A model generated the notes under the pieces. That model was not told the DNA's origin, did no database searches, and saw nothing but the letters and a program-made list of their open reading frames with translations. From NCBI GenBank assembly GCA_018398765.1, contig JAHBMJ010001010.1, forward strand, positions 2,501 through 34,871: a DNA stretch of 32,371 bases, in the 5' to 3' direction. Each line of letters starts with the position of its first letter. Position 1 is the stretch's first letter. Source of the DNA: Chromera velia (Eukaryota > Sar > Chromeraceae). A program made the position numbers and the translations under genes. Shown here piece after piece: positions 22,002 to 31,967 of this stretch.

Positions 22002-25000
22002 TCAGTTGGCGCGAACGTCGACTCCTCCAGCAGTCCCCCCGCCGTCCCGGAAGAGATGCTGCACGAAGGAACGGAAAGAAGCGACACACATAATAAGGAG
22101 GCGAACAGCACAAACGTACAGAAAGTTACAAAAACAGAAAGGAAACGTATCAAACACCCACGCACCACCACCCGCATTCTGACAGACACAAGTACAAAAC
22201 ACACAAAAAAATCTCCGCACACATACGTACGGATATTCACGCACAGACACACAGACGCAAAAGCTCGGGAAAAGAGACAGACAGAGACAAGCGACTCACT
22301 TGCGAGAGTCTCATGTGGCGGATGAGAGGCCAAGACAGCGCCTTCAACTCCTCCACATCGCACAGCCCGTCTTGGAACTGCAAAGAAAGAGTGAGGCAAA
22401 AAACGCTCAGTTGTGTATCTATTGAGGCGGGCTTTTGAGCTCTCAGTCAACAGTCAATCGATCAAACATGAAGGGAAGGGAAACGGACCCTCCAAGCACA
22501 TAGAAAAGAAAGAACGGGAAGAGAGATAGAAGAAACGAAAGAGGCTCTTCGCAGATCCTCATGAGAGGAGAAAACAAACAAACATACAGTTTGATGCAAC
22601 AAGACCCGACAACAACCTAGTGGTTCCATGTTACAGGAATACCGTCGCTCACGAATACTCGCGAATACTTCCTGACTTGCTCACTGACTGACTGCCTGAC
22701 TGACAGACTCACCCGGGGAGCAGCGTTGAGGAGTGCCGCCACCTCTCTGTCTGCGAGTCCTGCGTTTTCCTGCATTCTCTTCAGACGGTCCAGAAGTTCC
22801 TTCGCACCCATCGCAGCCTCACCATCTGGCAACGCCTGCAGGCAAAAAGACAAACAAAAGAGGGGCCGGTTGGAATAGAAACATGCATGAGAAGCACTGA
22901 TTCCACTGAACGAACGGTAGCGATCCATCCACAGTGCATGGCAGTACTCTGGATTTCACCTCAAAGAGTTACAAACGAAAACCAGTACATGCAGCCAAGT
23001 GGCTGTCGTCATACGTGAAAATCCGGCGTCTGCATGGGGCGTTGACTGTCAAATTGGAGACAACGATGAGGACCTACGCTCTTTCACCGTTTTACAATAA
23101 GTGTATTTAGCGACTCATTTCCTTTCTCCTTCTCCCTTCCACAACCCCCTGACTGACTCACCTCATCGAGCGCACGGAAGAACCGCTCTGCGGCCTCTGT
23201 GCCTGTGTGGTCGGACTGCAAGAAAGACGAAATGCAAGAATTATTTCTTTCATGCGGACAGCGAAAATTGAAGCAACACCTCACAGAAAGAAGGAATCTC
23301 GTGTGAAGGAATGAGAACGAGGATGCAGGAAATGCATGAGGAGGAAACACAACACGGAACTGTTTCAGAGAAAGCGGCTCCTTTGCAGCCAATTCTGTAC
23401 CTTTACAGATGTATTTTTCACACAAACGCTGTTGAAAAGGGAACTGCAGTAATGAAACCACTGAACAATCAGACCCACCTCCTTCGCACCCAGGCAGGAC
23501 TTCTCGAAGTCGAGAAGCGAAATGATCAGAGCTGCAGTGACACCACATGTCGGTTGTAAGCGCACTCTCAGTCACTCAGGTAATCGGGCTGGTGGTAGAG
23601 GAAATAGGGGAGAAACCATCAGAGTATGAAAGACAGACAGGGAGAGAAAGCAAAGGGGGCGAAAGAGGACAAGAGAGAGGCAGGTAGAGACGCCAACGCA
23701 AAGAACGCCCCACAGAGAGAGGACGGGAGGAAATATGGATAAGATGAAACTGAGGGAAACACACACAGACCTGCAGCTCTCGGAATGAAAGGTTGGTAGG
23801 GAATCATACCGTCAGATGTCTGCACGTACAGAGGAGGAAAGCGAGGTGCAGAGAAAGGACATAGGGACCTGGCGTGCAAACTTCCTGAGCAAGGAGGTAA
23901 CAAGAAAGCAGACCATCACGTACTAGGTCGATCTACCACCATCCGGACCTTTTCCTCTTTTTTTCTCACTTGTCGTGTTTCACAGGAATTTCTCTCACAG
24001 TTCCCCCTGGATGCCCTGCTGCTTGTCTCGTCCCTCCTGAGGCCCTCACTTTGTCATTCCAACCCACAAAAAAAAACCCTTCGACTCGACTGACCACTTC
24101 AGCCTCGCTCATGACGGCGCAAATCTGGAGGCGTGACAGTCCCAGTCGCACCCTGTGAAGGAGGTCTCTGACGTCGTCCACAGGGAGCATGCCCGTCAGC
24201 TGCAAGAGAGATTAAGTACAGAGGGATTGATGAAGCATTCAGCAAGCCCGCAAGCCACAAAGTGAGGCGACGGGAACTCTTGGAGCAAGCGTGCAAAAGG
24301 TCGATCGAGGATTGAAGAAGAGTCTTCCTTCTGGATTGAAAGAAAAAGAAGAGAGAGTTTCAGCATTAGAGATGGCTCCAAATTTGCAAGCAAAAAGTGA
24401 GAGGGGGACAAATCAGTGCAAGGAACGCCGCTCCCTCTGTGCTGCCTTGTCTTGCAAGTGCCCACCAACGAACCTCGAGGTCTGCAGAGATGAAGAGGTC
24501 GTTGAGCATCTGGGCGAGGCTCTCGTGCTCGACGTCCTCGTTCAGAAGTCGGAGCTCCGTCATTCTCAGAATGATGTCGAAAGCCACGGGGATGAACTCT
24601 GCAGACAGGCAAAGAGATGGACAAATAAACAGAGAGGCGGCGAGGAAGGCTGACATACAGGCTCGTCGAAGAAGGAAAGGGCACCCGAATGAAATGGGCA
24701 AGAGAAGTAAGTCGAAATTGAGAAAGCAGTATTGAAGTCAAAACTGGTTGTAGAAGGACGACAAACACTCTAGACAATTCTTTGCGGTACACCTCAGCCC
24801 CGCCATTCGTTAATTGCCTCCCCTGACTGACCTTTGTAGGAGACGTGACCGTCCTTGTCGATGTCCACATGGAAGAGAATGTTGTTGATTTCCCGTCTGC
24901 GGGCAGGCAGAAAGGAAGGCAAACAAATTGAGCACGAGTGAAGAGAGGCAAAGAAGTGGTGACACCATTAGGGACAAGAACAGAAGAAGGGAAAAACAAA

Positions 25001-27201
25001 GTCACGTAGCCAAAGTAGGAAAGCAGAATGACGCGGAGCAGGAGTCAGGCAGAACCAAAATTATCGACCGCGAAAAGAGGGGGGAACAAAGAAAGGCAGA
25101 AAGGAAAGGAGGAAGACAGGAAAGAAGGGAGGAAGCAAGGAAGGTAGGAAAGGAGGCAAGAAAGAAAGAAGCGGAAAAGCCCACTCACCGAGTCAGACCC
25201 AGGTCCATAGACGACAGAGCGTTCACGAACTCCTCTCTGCAGATACCCATTCACACATTCACTTGACGAGTCACTTTCTACCGACTTGCTCTGTTGCTCC
25301 CACTCAATGGCAGGACAAAATGTTGTGTGTGGGGAGGTCTCTGTCTGCTAGGAATTTGAGCAAGTTGCCAGTGATAGACATTCCAGCAAGCAAATCAACA
25401 AAATCTTGCGGCAACCAGGAGATGCAAAAGCCGAATCAGCTCCTTCGTAGCTCCTAACACCATCGCGGGTTAAGCGAAGGCTTTGAGAAGAGGCATATCA
25501 TGCGGAGAGATGACAAGGGAAAGGAAAGGGAAAGGAAAAGGGAAAGGGAGGGACACCGACAGCACGGAGGAGGATTGCTTCTTGAAAACGTCTTCCTTCC
25601 TCCCCCCCTTTTTTCGTTGTTTCTCGCTTTACTTCTTTCCTTCATTCCTCTCCCCATTCTTCCTTCCTACCTCTCTCCCCCCTCCCCTGACTGACCTGCT
25701 GAGCGTCCCGCTGTTGTCCTGATCGAAAGCCCTGAACAGATGGTCGATCAGTCCGGTCAGTTCCTCCTTGTTCATCCCGTGCACCATGAAGTTCGCAGCA
25801 TTCTCTGTGGCAGTGCGGCGGTCCTGCACACAAGACAAACAGCCGGGAAAGAAGGTGCATGCATGGTCCATCACTGATCACACAACACACTGCATTTCCA
25901 AAAACAAAGCAGAAGAAGAGGGAAACGCACACATGCTAGAGGACACGTCAGGAAAAGACCTTGGATAGACGGGTAAGCATATCGAGAAGAGGCAGGCAGG
26001 CAGGCAGGCAGGCAGGAAAATGGTGGGACAGAGAAACAGCCAGCAAGTAAGCGAGAGCGAGAGAGGGTAGGCAGCTCTTGGTTGCAGACAAATCCAGGAA
26101 GAGAACATCCAGGCGTGAATGGGGGTGCGACATTCGGCGATTCATCCCCCGAAGCATCAACCTTCTCCCCGCAAACACCTCCCCCATTCAATGAGTCCGT
26201 CAAGCAGGCAGACAGGCAGTCAGGCAGGGAAGTTGATAAAAAGGTATTCCATTGAAGGACGAATCAGAGAGTACGGATGCAGGCGTGTGTGGATATACGG
26301 TGACAAAAACGGCAGGACGGGAAGAGCATAGACGGACCGCAGCCACTCTTTTCTTCGCAGACATGGTGGAGGCGATTTGGAGTGCGAGAGGGAGGAATTC
26401 GTTCCAGTCGATCTTCCCTGAAGCGTCCTGGTCTGCCTCAGAGAAGAACCTACAGGGAGATCAGGCGGGTTCATGGGTCAGGGGGGGTTGATTGGGGCAG
26501 AGAGATTCAACAACACAAATGAACATCCGGAAGACATGCTCTGGTATATGTGCGTGCTTTACAAAAAAATCAGATCAGAAGTGCTTTGAATGACTGTAGT
26601 TCACCGACATCCACACAAATGCAAGCTTCCTCAATACGTCTTCCTGTCCGCAATGTCAAAACAAAGACATCGGTAAGGACATGTGGGGAGAGCCAAGAAC
26701 AACTTGCAGGAGCATTCCACTTCTGACGCCTGTCTGTTGACTCACAGGATCATGTCATCTTTGGGGATTCGGAACCTTTGCGAGAGAGCCTCCATCAGCT
26801 GCAGACACACATGGGCAGAGAGGGGAAGACAGAAATGGGGAAAGGATGCTTAGGTGTGTTGCGCAACGGTGTTCGAAAGAAGAGGAAACTGTTGACCAAC
26901 GCACCACTTTGAACTCCTCTGCATCAATCGTTCCACTGTTGTCTGCATCGCACTCTCTGAACATTTCGCTGAGAACGTTTTCGAGCTGTTCAAGGTCAAA
27001 TTCCACTGAGGGCTCATCGCGCTTTGCATCCACACCCAGAGGCTGGACATCAGGCAAGCCGTTGGCCTTCCTCTCGAAGTAGTCTGCCCCAAAGGCGTAG
27101 ATGTCTTCTGGCTGGGTTCGGAGAGCTTCACGAGCAAAAGCCTTGAGGACATCTGGAAATCCTCGAGGGATCTCAAACTGTCGGGCAAACTTGCTTGACA
27201 T
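22002..27201 (-). CDS. RIIa-domain, four-EF-hand protein, radial spoke protein 7-like
   Basis: Thirteen exons on the minus strand predict 430 residues: 27201-26905, 26798-26746, 26449-26347, 25823-25696, 25236-25189, 24896-24832, 24598-24474, 24199-24091, 23531-23479, 23215-23162, 22835-22713, 22377-22300, 22058-22002. Residues 9-45 form an RIIa dimerisation/docking domain (FEIPRGFPDVLKAFAREAL, then YFERK), the fold that binds A-kinase-anchoring-type helices. Four canonical EF-hand loops follow: DADNSGTIDAEE (85-96), DQDASGKIDWNE (123-134), DQDNSGTLSREE (185-196) and DIDKDGHVSYKE (221-232). Loops 1, 3 and 4 are split by introns near their ends. The remaining 200 residues are mainly helical and unassigned. 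This architecture is that of radial spoke protein 7 of flagellar axonemes. Exon 8's donor is set by phase, not by consensus (GTCAGT lies 4 bases earlier), and the last short exon is the least certain. Confidence 0.85.
22675..22712 (-). repeat. GTCAG-type repeat at a splice donor
   Basis: The intron after exon 11 of the RIIa/EF-hand gene starts GTGAGTCTGTCAGTCAG and continues with further CAGTCAG words. Confidence 0.7.
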
Positions 27202-27862
27202 CTTTTGAACAACTCAGCGGCCACAACTTCTTCTGCTCTCAGAGTTTGCCTGCAGTCAGTGTGAATTGCTTTCGAATCAAGATAGTCAAGTGTTGCTCGA
27301 CTGAATGCTTGGGAGAAAGAACCCTGAGAAGAGCTGTGTTGATGGAATGAACGAGAAGTTGAGCTGGCTTCTAGTCTTTGCCTTCAATTGGGAGTTTTGA
27401 TGCGACAACATCACGTAAGGGAGGTCGAATCGTCATATATATATATAGACAAAACTGATCTCCATTCAGTATCTATACTAAGAAAAAAAAAGAAATGCAT
27501 GCATGCATGGGGCTTTTCGCTCGCACCGCGCGCGTCCGCGCACACGCGGGCGCGCAGATGCAGTCGGGCCTGAAGTGCTTCTTCGGCCGGAGTTAAAATT
27601 CTTCCTAGCCGCCAAATCTCAGATGTACTGTGAGTCAGATTGTCACTGTACCACGGGACCGGCTGCTCCGAGCCTGCTCGGTTTCGATCTTGCCAGTGGA
27701 CGCTGTTTCTCCGCTGGTGCACGTGCAGCCTGCAATTGCTACAACTATCGAAACTGTCATCAACCTACTGCTCAGTCGGAGACGCTTTTAGCAATTCAGT
27801 TTTCAGTCGTGTTTTGACTCCATCAGTTCTCTCTTCCCTGATCAGTGAAAGAGTCTCTCAAC
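27202..27862. promoter_or_regulatory. Shared divergent promoter region, 661 bp
   Basis: This is the only DNA between the start codons of the RIIa/EF-hand gene (minus) and the Nudix-like gene (plus). It contains an (AT)n run at about 27437-27447, TGCATGCATGCATG at 27496-27509 and a very GC-rich stretch (27527-27556). TGCATGCA is a known AP2-factor target in apicomplexans; its role here is an inference. Confidence 0.5.
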
Positions 27863-28679
27863 ATGTCCCACAAGAGGAAGATGGGGGACAGGCGCGAGTC
27901 CTTCGGGATTGTCCCTGTAATTGAAGTCGATGGAGAAATCAATTTCGTCAGTGCTGGTCGTCTACGCCTCTCCAGCTTGTCCGACCTGTAGGAGTCCGCT
28001 TTCATGCATCTGTCCCGTCCATGCGTGCAGATTCTCCAGCTCTCTGCTTCTGCGTCAATGGGGCATAAGGCAAGGCCTTGGCAGAAAGTGGATCCCTTCC
28101 GCGGGAGGTAGGAGGGGGAGGAGACTGCGGAGGAGACGGCAGTGAGGGAACTGTTCGAGGAGTCGATGGGGACCTTCTCAGTCTCTGCAGATTTGCTGAA
28201 GCAGAAGCAGAGAACCAGAGACAATCTGTTCTTCCTCCGAGTGCTCCTGGAGAATCCGAAGGAAGATCTGAAGACTCTCACCTCGACCTTCACAGACAAC
28301 GCCGCGCTCATGGAGACGGACAAGGACTTCCGGGAGACGAACGGAATGGCCATTTTGAAGGTGAAGTTGGAGACGGCAGACGGCCAACAAAGGTTCTCGT
28401 TAGACTGCATCCCTCACATCTCCATGCAGGTGCAGACTGTGTTGAGGAAGAGTCTGTGTGCGAAAGAGGACATAGGAGTTTCCACCGAGAGAGCCCTTCT
28501 CGATGCTCTCCCGGCTGCCTTCTTCCAGCGACGCACGAAGGATGACGGCTCCGTTGTCTTCGAGGCAACTCGCATGGCGAAAGAGAAAGAAGAGGCCGTC
28601 CGTGCCGTCACACCCGCCCCTGCAAAGTGCTGCTGGAGGTACTCGAAGGAGGCTCTTGAGAGATACAAGAGACAGGTCA

Positions 28680-28820
28680 GTCTTCCTTCCTTGCTTGCTT
28701 CCCTCCTTCCTTCCTTCCTTCCTTCCTTCCTTCCGTTCTTCCTTTCCTTTCTTGCTTTCTTCCTTCCTTCCTTCGGTCCTTCCTTCCTTCCTTCCTTCCT
28801 TCCTTCCTTCCTTCCTTGTT
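28680..28820. repeat. (CTTC)n array in the Nudix gene intron 2
   Basis: CTTC tetranucleotide runs begin four bases after the GTCAGT donor at 28676. They continue, with interruptions, to about 28817. Confidence 0.92.
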
Positions 28821-29089
28821 TTTTGCTTCACTCCCTCTCTTTTTTTCCCTGTCCCGGTGTCTCGATGCTTTTTCTCTCTCGTCTGTGTATCTGTAGTCGT
28901 TCCTGTCGCTGTCTCTGTCTGTGTTCCTGTTTGTATGTCTCTCTCTTTTTCTCCCTCTCCATCAAACCGTCTCTCTCCTGTCCACACTCTCCGTGTGGTT
29001 GTTTTGTCTTACTGTGTTCCAATTCCGCCTCAGGAACTGAGAATTGCCAGTCAGGTTTTTTGTCAGCCAGCCAGTGAGGCAGGCAGTCA

Positions 29090-29205
29090 TCCAGTGAACC
29101 AGTCAGTCAGTCAGTCAGTCAGTCAGTCAGTCAGAGAAGTGATGGGCCTCTCGGCTTCTCAGTCATTCTGTCTGTCTGTCTGTCTGTCTGTCTGCCTGTC
29201 TGTCC
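29090..29205. repeat. (CAGT)n and (TCTG)n microsatellites in intron 2
   Basis: A perfect CAGT run at about 29100-29132 is followed by a TCTG run at 29167-29202. Both lie inside the same intron as the CTTC array. Confidence 0.92.
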
Positions 29206-29990
29206 AGAAAGAGAAAGAAAGCATAGTCTGTCTTTTTGTCGCCGGAAACAGAGAGAAAACAAGAACTTCAAGTCAGACAAAATGTCTGTGCCCGCTTCTT
29301 GTACATTCCATCCTCAAATCCCACACACCTCCTTCCTTTCCCTTCCCTGAGCACACCCACACGCACTCAGATGCACACCCTGTTTGTGCGCTCCCTGCCT
29401 TACATTGACCCCCCCCTGTCTGCCTGCAGCTCTGTCTGCAGCTGAAGCAATTCCCGGAGGACCAGATCAACGTGCACAGACAGGCCGCGGTGGAGATGGC
29501 AGATGGAATTCTCACAGAGAAGAGCGAGGGGGCAAAAGGAGAGCAGGAGCAAGAGGGAGAGGCAGGTCTCCTTCGTGCTCTGATGGAATGCCAGAAGAGA
29601 GCGTGGGGGCAGACGCCCAAGGTGAGGGAACAGGAGCAGACGCCGAAGGTTATTCTGAGACCCAACTCGGCTGTCCAAAGCGAACGGAGGGGAGAGAAGC
29701 AACCCAGAGACGATCAGGGGGGGGATTGGGAGAGTGTCCATGTGAGCAAAAAACAGAGACGCAACGACGAAGCAGAAAGGCAGACAGGAGGTAGACAGCC
29801 TTTTGGACACCATCAGATTGAGCAAGGATACGAAGGATGCGCAAGGGGTTGGGTAGGGATGGGGGGGTATGGGTACGATGAGGGGCTGCACGTGCAGCAG
29901 CCATTCGGGAACTCTGGTGACGTCGGTATGTTCCCCCCCCCCCCGCATCATTTTTACCAGAGAGGAGACGGAGGAGCACTTCCTCCTTGA

Positions 29991-30600
29991 GTGGGAGGGC
30001 CGTCTCCTTCTTGGCGGTTTCAGCTGAACAGGAGGGGAGGGGGTCGACATTTCGGTGAGAGAAGAGGGAAGGGGAACGGACAGCAGGGGTAAGGGGGTCG
30101 CTGAGGGGGCCTTACGGTGAGTGGGTCGATTGGGGCATAAGGCGTTTGCTTGGTTTTCAGAAGGATCAGAAGAGGGAATTGTGAAGAGGGAGGAATGGAA
30201 GTGAGCTTCGAATATGAAAATCCACGAAGCGCCCAATGGCGATTCGTCTGTATCTATCCAGCCAGGGAGAGGTCTCTTTGAAGAGAGAAGGTAGAGAGAA
30301 GGGAGGAGGAACTCGAACATGGTAGATTTTATTGAAGAAGAAAAAGAAAAGGGAGAGGAAGGAAGAAAAGGGAAGTGATTGGAGGAGAAGCACCACAGCA
30401 CGTTTGGGGAAGAGGCCTCTCAGGTGATCAGCAGGAGTTCGTTCTTTTTTCAACGTCGTGGCGCAAGAAAGGGTTGGTCTACCAAAAATTTTTTAAATGT
30501 GAAAATGGATGCATGGAAATACATGGAAGCTTGAACAGATAGAAGAACAGTGAAGACGGACAAGAATTGTACTATATTGCACGATTGTGGAGGGAGGAAC
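29991..30600. other. 3' flank of the Nudix-like gene
   Basis: No gene is supported. The minus-strand frames here are antisense shadows of purine-rich sequence. Confidence 0.5.
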
Positions 30601-30689
30601 GGTTGGTCGGTTGATCGATGTCTCGTTGAATGCCTCCGCGGGTGGTCTACCGAGCCTGTCTGACCTGCTTGTCTGTTTGCCTTTCTGCA

Positions 30690-30740
30690 AGGGTCCGTCT
30701 GCATTCGCCTTCGTGAATTTTAAGGCAGGAAGCGACCAGT
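30690..30740 (+). CDS. Possible RRM-like exon fragment
   Basis: A short stretch reads KGPSAFAFVNFKAGSDQ, reminiscent of the RNP1 strand of an RNA-recognition motif, with a possible donor GTATGT directly after it. Nothing else of an RRM is visible nearby. It may be a duplicated exon remnant or chance. Confidence 0.18.
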
Positions 30741-30963
30741 GTATGTATCAACAGAAGGACGACCTCCGTGGTGTCGCTGGTGAATCAGTGGTGATGTCTT
30801 CATTGCATGCGGGGTTGGGTTCGGTGGCACTTTGAGGCTGGGAGTGCATGCACGGTCGTGGTGTGCTCCGGCATGTGCTCCAACAACTCGTCCAGCACGA
30901 AGGTGCCAATGATCGTCTGTTTTCATTACCTGAACATCTATGGGTCATGAAAAAGGCAATATT

Positions 30964-31250
30964 GCTAAATATCGTACAATATCGCTTTGTCCGACTATCG
31001 CTTGTACCCAATATCGCGATATTTAGCGATATCAATATAGGTGCGATATTGTACGATATTAGGCGATATTTGTAATATCGGGTAGGCGATATTGTACGAT
31101 ATTAAGCGATATTTGTAGTATCGGGTAGACAATACTGTACGATATTAAGTGATATAGACAATATCGGCCATGCGATATTGAACGATATTAAACGATATTC
31201 ATAGTATCATGTATGTAGGCGATATTATATAATATTTACCGATATTTATG
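30964..31250. repeat. CGATAT-rich tandem array with inverted arm
   Basis: Units with the core CGATATTGTACGATATTA begin at 31044, 31087, 31130, 31174 and 31220, giving periods of 43, 43, 44 and 46 bp. 30968-30985 is the exact reverse complement of 31043-31060 (18 bp), so the left part is inverted relative to the array and a foldback can form. Confidence 0.85.
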
Positions 31251-31257
31251 AAGAAAT

Positions 31258-31490
31258 GAATGAATGAAAGAAGGAAGGAAGACTAGGAGGAAGCCCGAGG
31301 AACTTGAAGGAAGGAAGGAAGAACTCGGATAGAAGGAAGGAAGGAAGGAAGAAAGAAGGAAAAAAGGGAAGGGAGAAAGGGGAGGAAGAAAGGGAAGGAA
31401 GAAAGGGAAGGAAGAAAGGAAGGAAGGAAGGGAAGAAGGAAGGAAGAAGGAAGGAAAGAAGGAAGAAATGCTAGAAGAAATGCCAGTGGA
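31258..31490. repeat. (GGAA)n array
   Basis: GGAA/GAAG-rich tetranucleotide repeats. The long minus-strand Ser/Phe/Leu frames across it are artefacts of the repeat. Confidence 0.93.
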
Positions 31491-31541
31491 GAGAGAAGGA
31501 TGCATTGCACAAAATCTGATTTAATTGTCAGAGTTGCAGCT

Positions 31542-31806
31542 TCAAGTTGACCTAGGAACCACCCATACCCAGAGATTTGGTGGGGCTCCAGAGACAGAAA
31601 CAGCCGCGGTAAAAAACTTGTATCTTCCCTTGGTTTCCTTGGTAACATCAGGCCCCCCTCTGACCATTCCAAAGTCGTCCTGGCCCCCGTCAATAGCTCC
31701 AACCACAAACTCTTTCTCGGCAGTTCGGACCTTGCCGTCCCTCTGTGTAAAGGGCTCCACCAGGGAATACTCTCCGACAAACACACGGATGAAAGAAAGG
31801 AAGTCT
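31542..31806 (-). CDS. Possible exon, unassigned
   Basis: Between two GGAA arrays, a minus-strand frame reads FIRVFVGEYSLVEPFTQRDGK, continues through EKEFVVGAIDGGQDDFGMVRGG, then TKETKGRYKFFTAAVSVSGAPPNLW, and stops at 31542. A possible donor (GTCAAC) lies a few codons before the stop. The balanced composition is unlike the flanking repeats. No family is recognised and no partner exon is visible. Confidence 0.3.
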
Positions 31807-31967
31807 CTCAGGATAGAAGGAAGGAAGGAAGGAAAGAAGGAAGGAAGGAAGGCAGGAACAAAGGAAGGAAGGAAGGAAGGAAGGAAGGACGAAAGGGAAG
31901 GAAGGAGGAAAGGAAGCAAGAAAGGGAAGGAAAGAAGGAAGGAAGGAAGGAAGGAAGGAAGGGAGGA
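31795..31967. repeat. Second (GGAA)n array
   Basis: GGAA-rich tetranucleotide repeats lead directly into the 145-bp tandem repeat. Confidence 0.93.

Larger units (their letters stand above)
27863..29990 (+). pseudogene. Nudix hydrolase-like gene with an in-frame TAG in the Nudix box
   Basis: Nudix enzymes hydrolyse nucleoside diphosphates linked to other groups. Exons: 27863-27946, 28031-28675, 29442-29990 (a second acceptor 12 bp earlier would start exon 3 at 29430), 426 codons. The N-terminus reads SFGIVPVIEVDGEINF and continues ILQLSASAS. PWQKVDPFRGR leads into a Nudix box of the form GX5EX7REUXEE at residues 53-72: G53, E59, R67-E68, E71-E72. Codon 55, inside the GX5E spacer, is TAG at 28109-28111, while all key catalytic residues after it remain. 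The downstream 185 codons of exon 2 and all of exon 3 are open and coding-like. Exon 3 ends in a Gln/Gly/Pro-rich tail (MFPPPPHHFYQ). The TAG may be a nonsense mutation, an assembly error or readthrough. No GT-AG intron can remove it and keep the box. Confidence 0.65.

Noticed and set aside
28109-28111. Alternative genetic code reading TAG as an amino acid
   Set aside because: The other two well-supported genes need no TAG to be read as sense, so one interrupted gene is better explained by mutation, assembly error or local readthrough.
28400-29077. Long frames with Leu-Pro-Ser-Phe repeats or Arg-Lys-Glu-Gly repeats
   Set aside because: These are the CTTC array of the Nudix gene intron read in different frames and strands.
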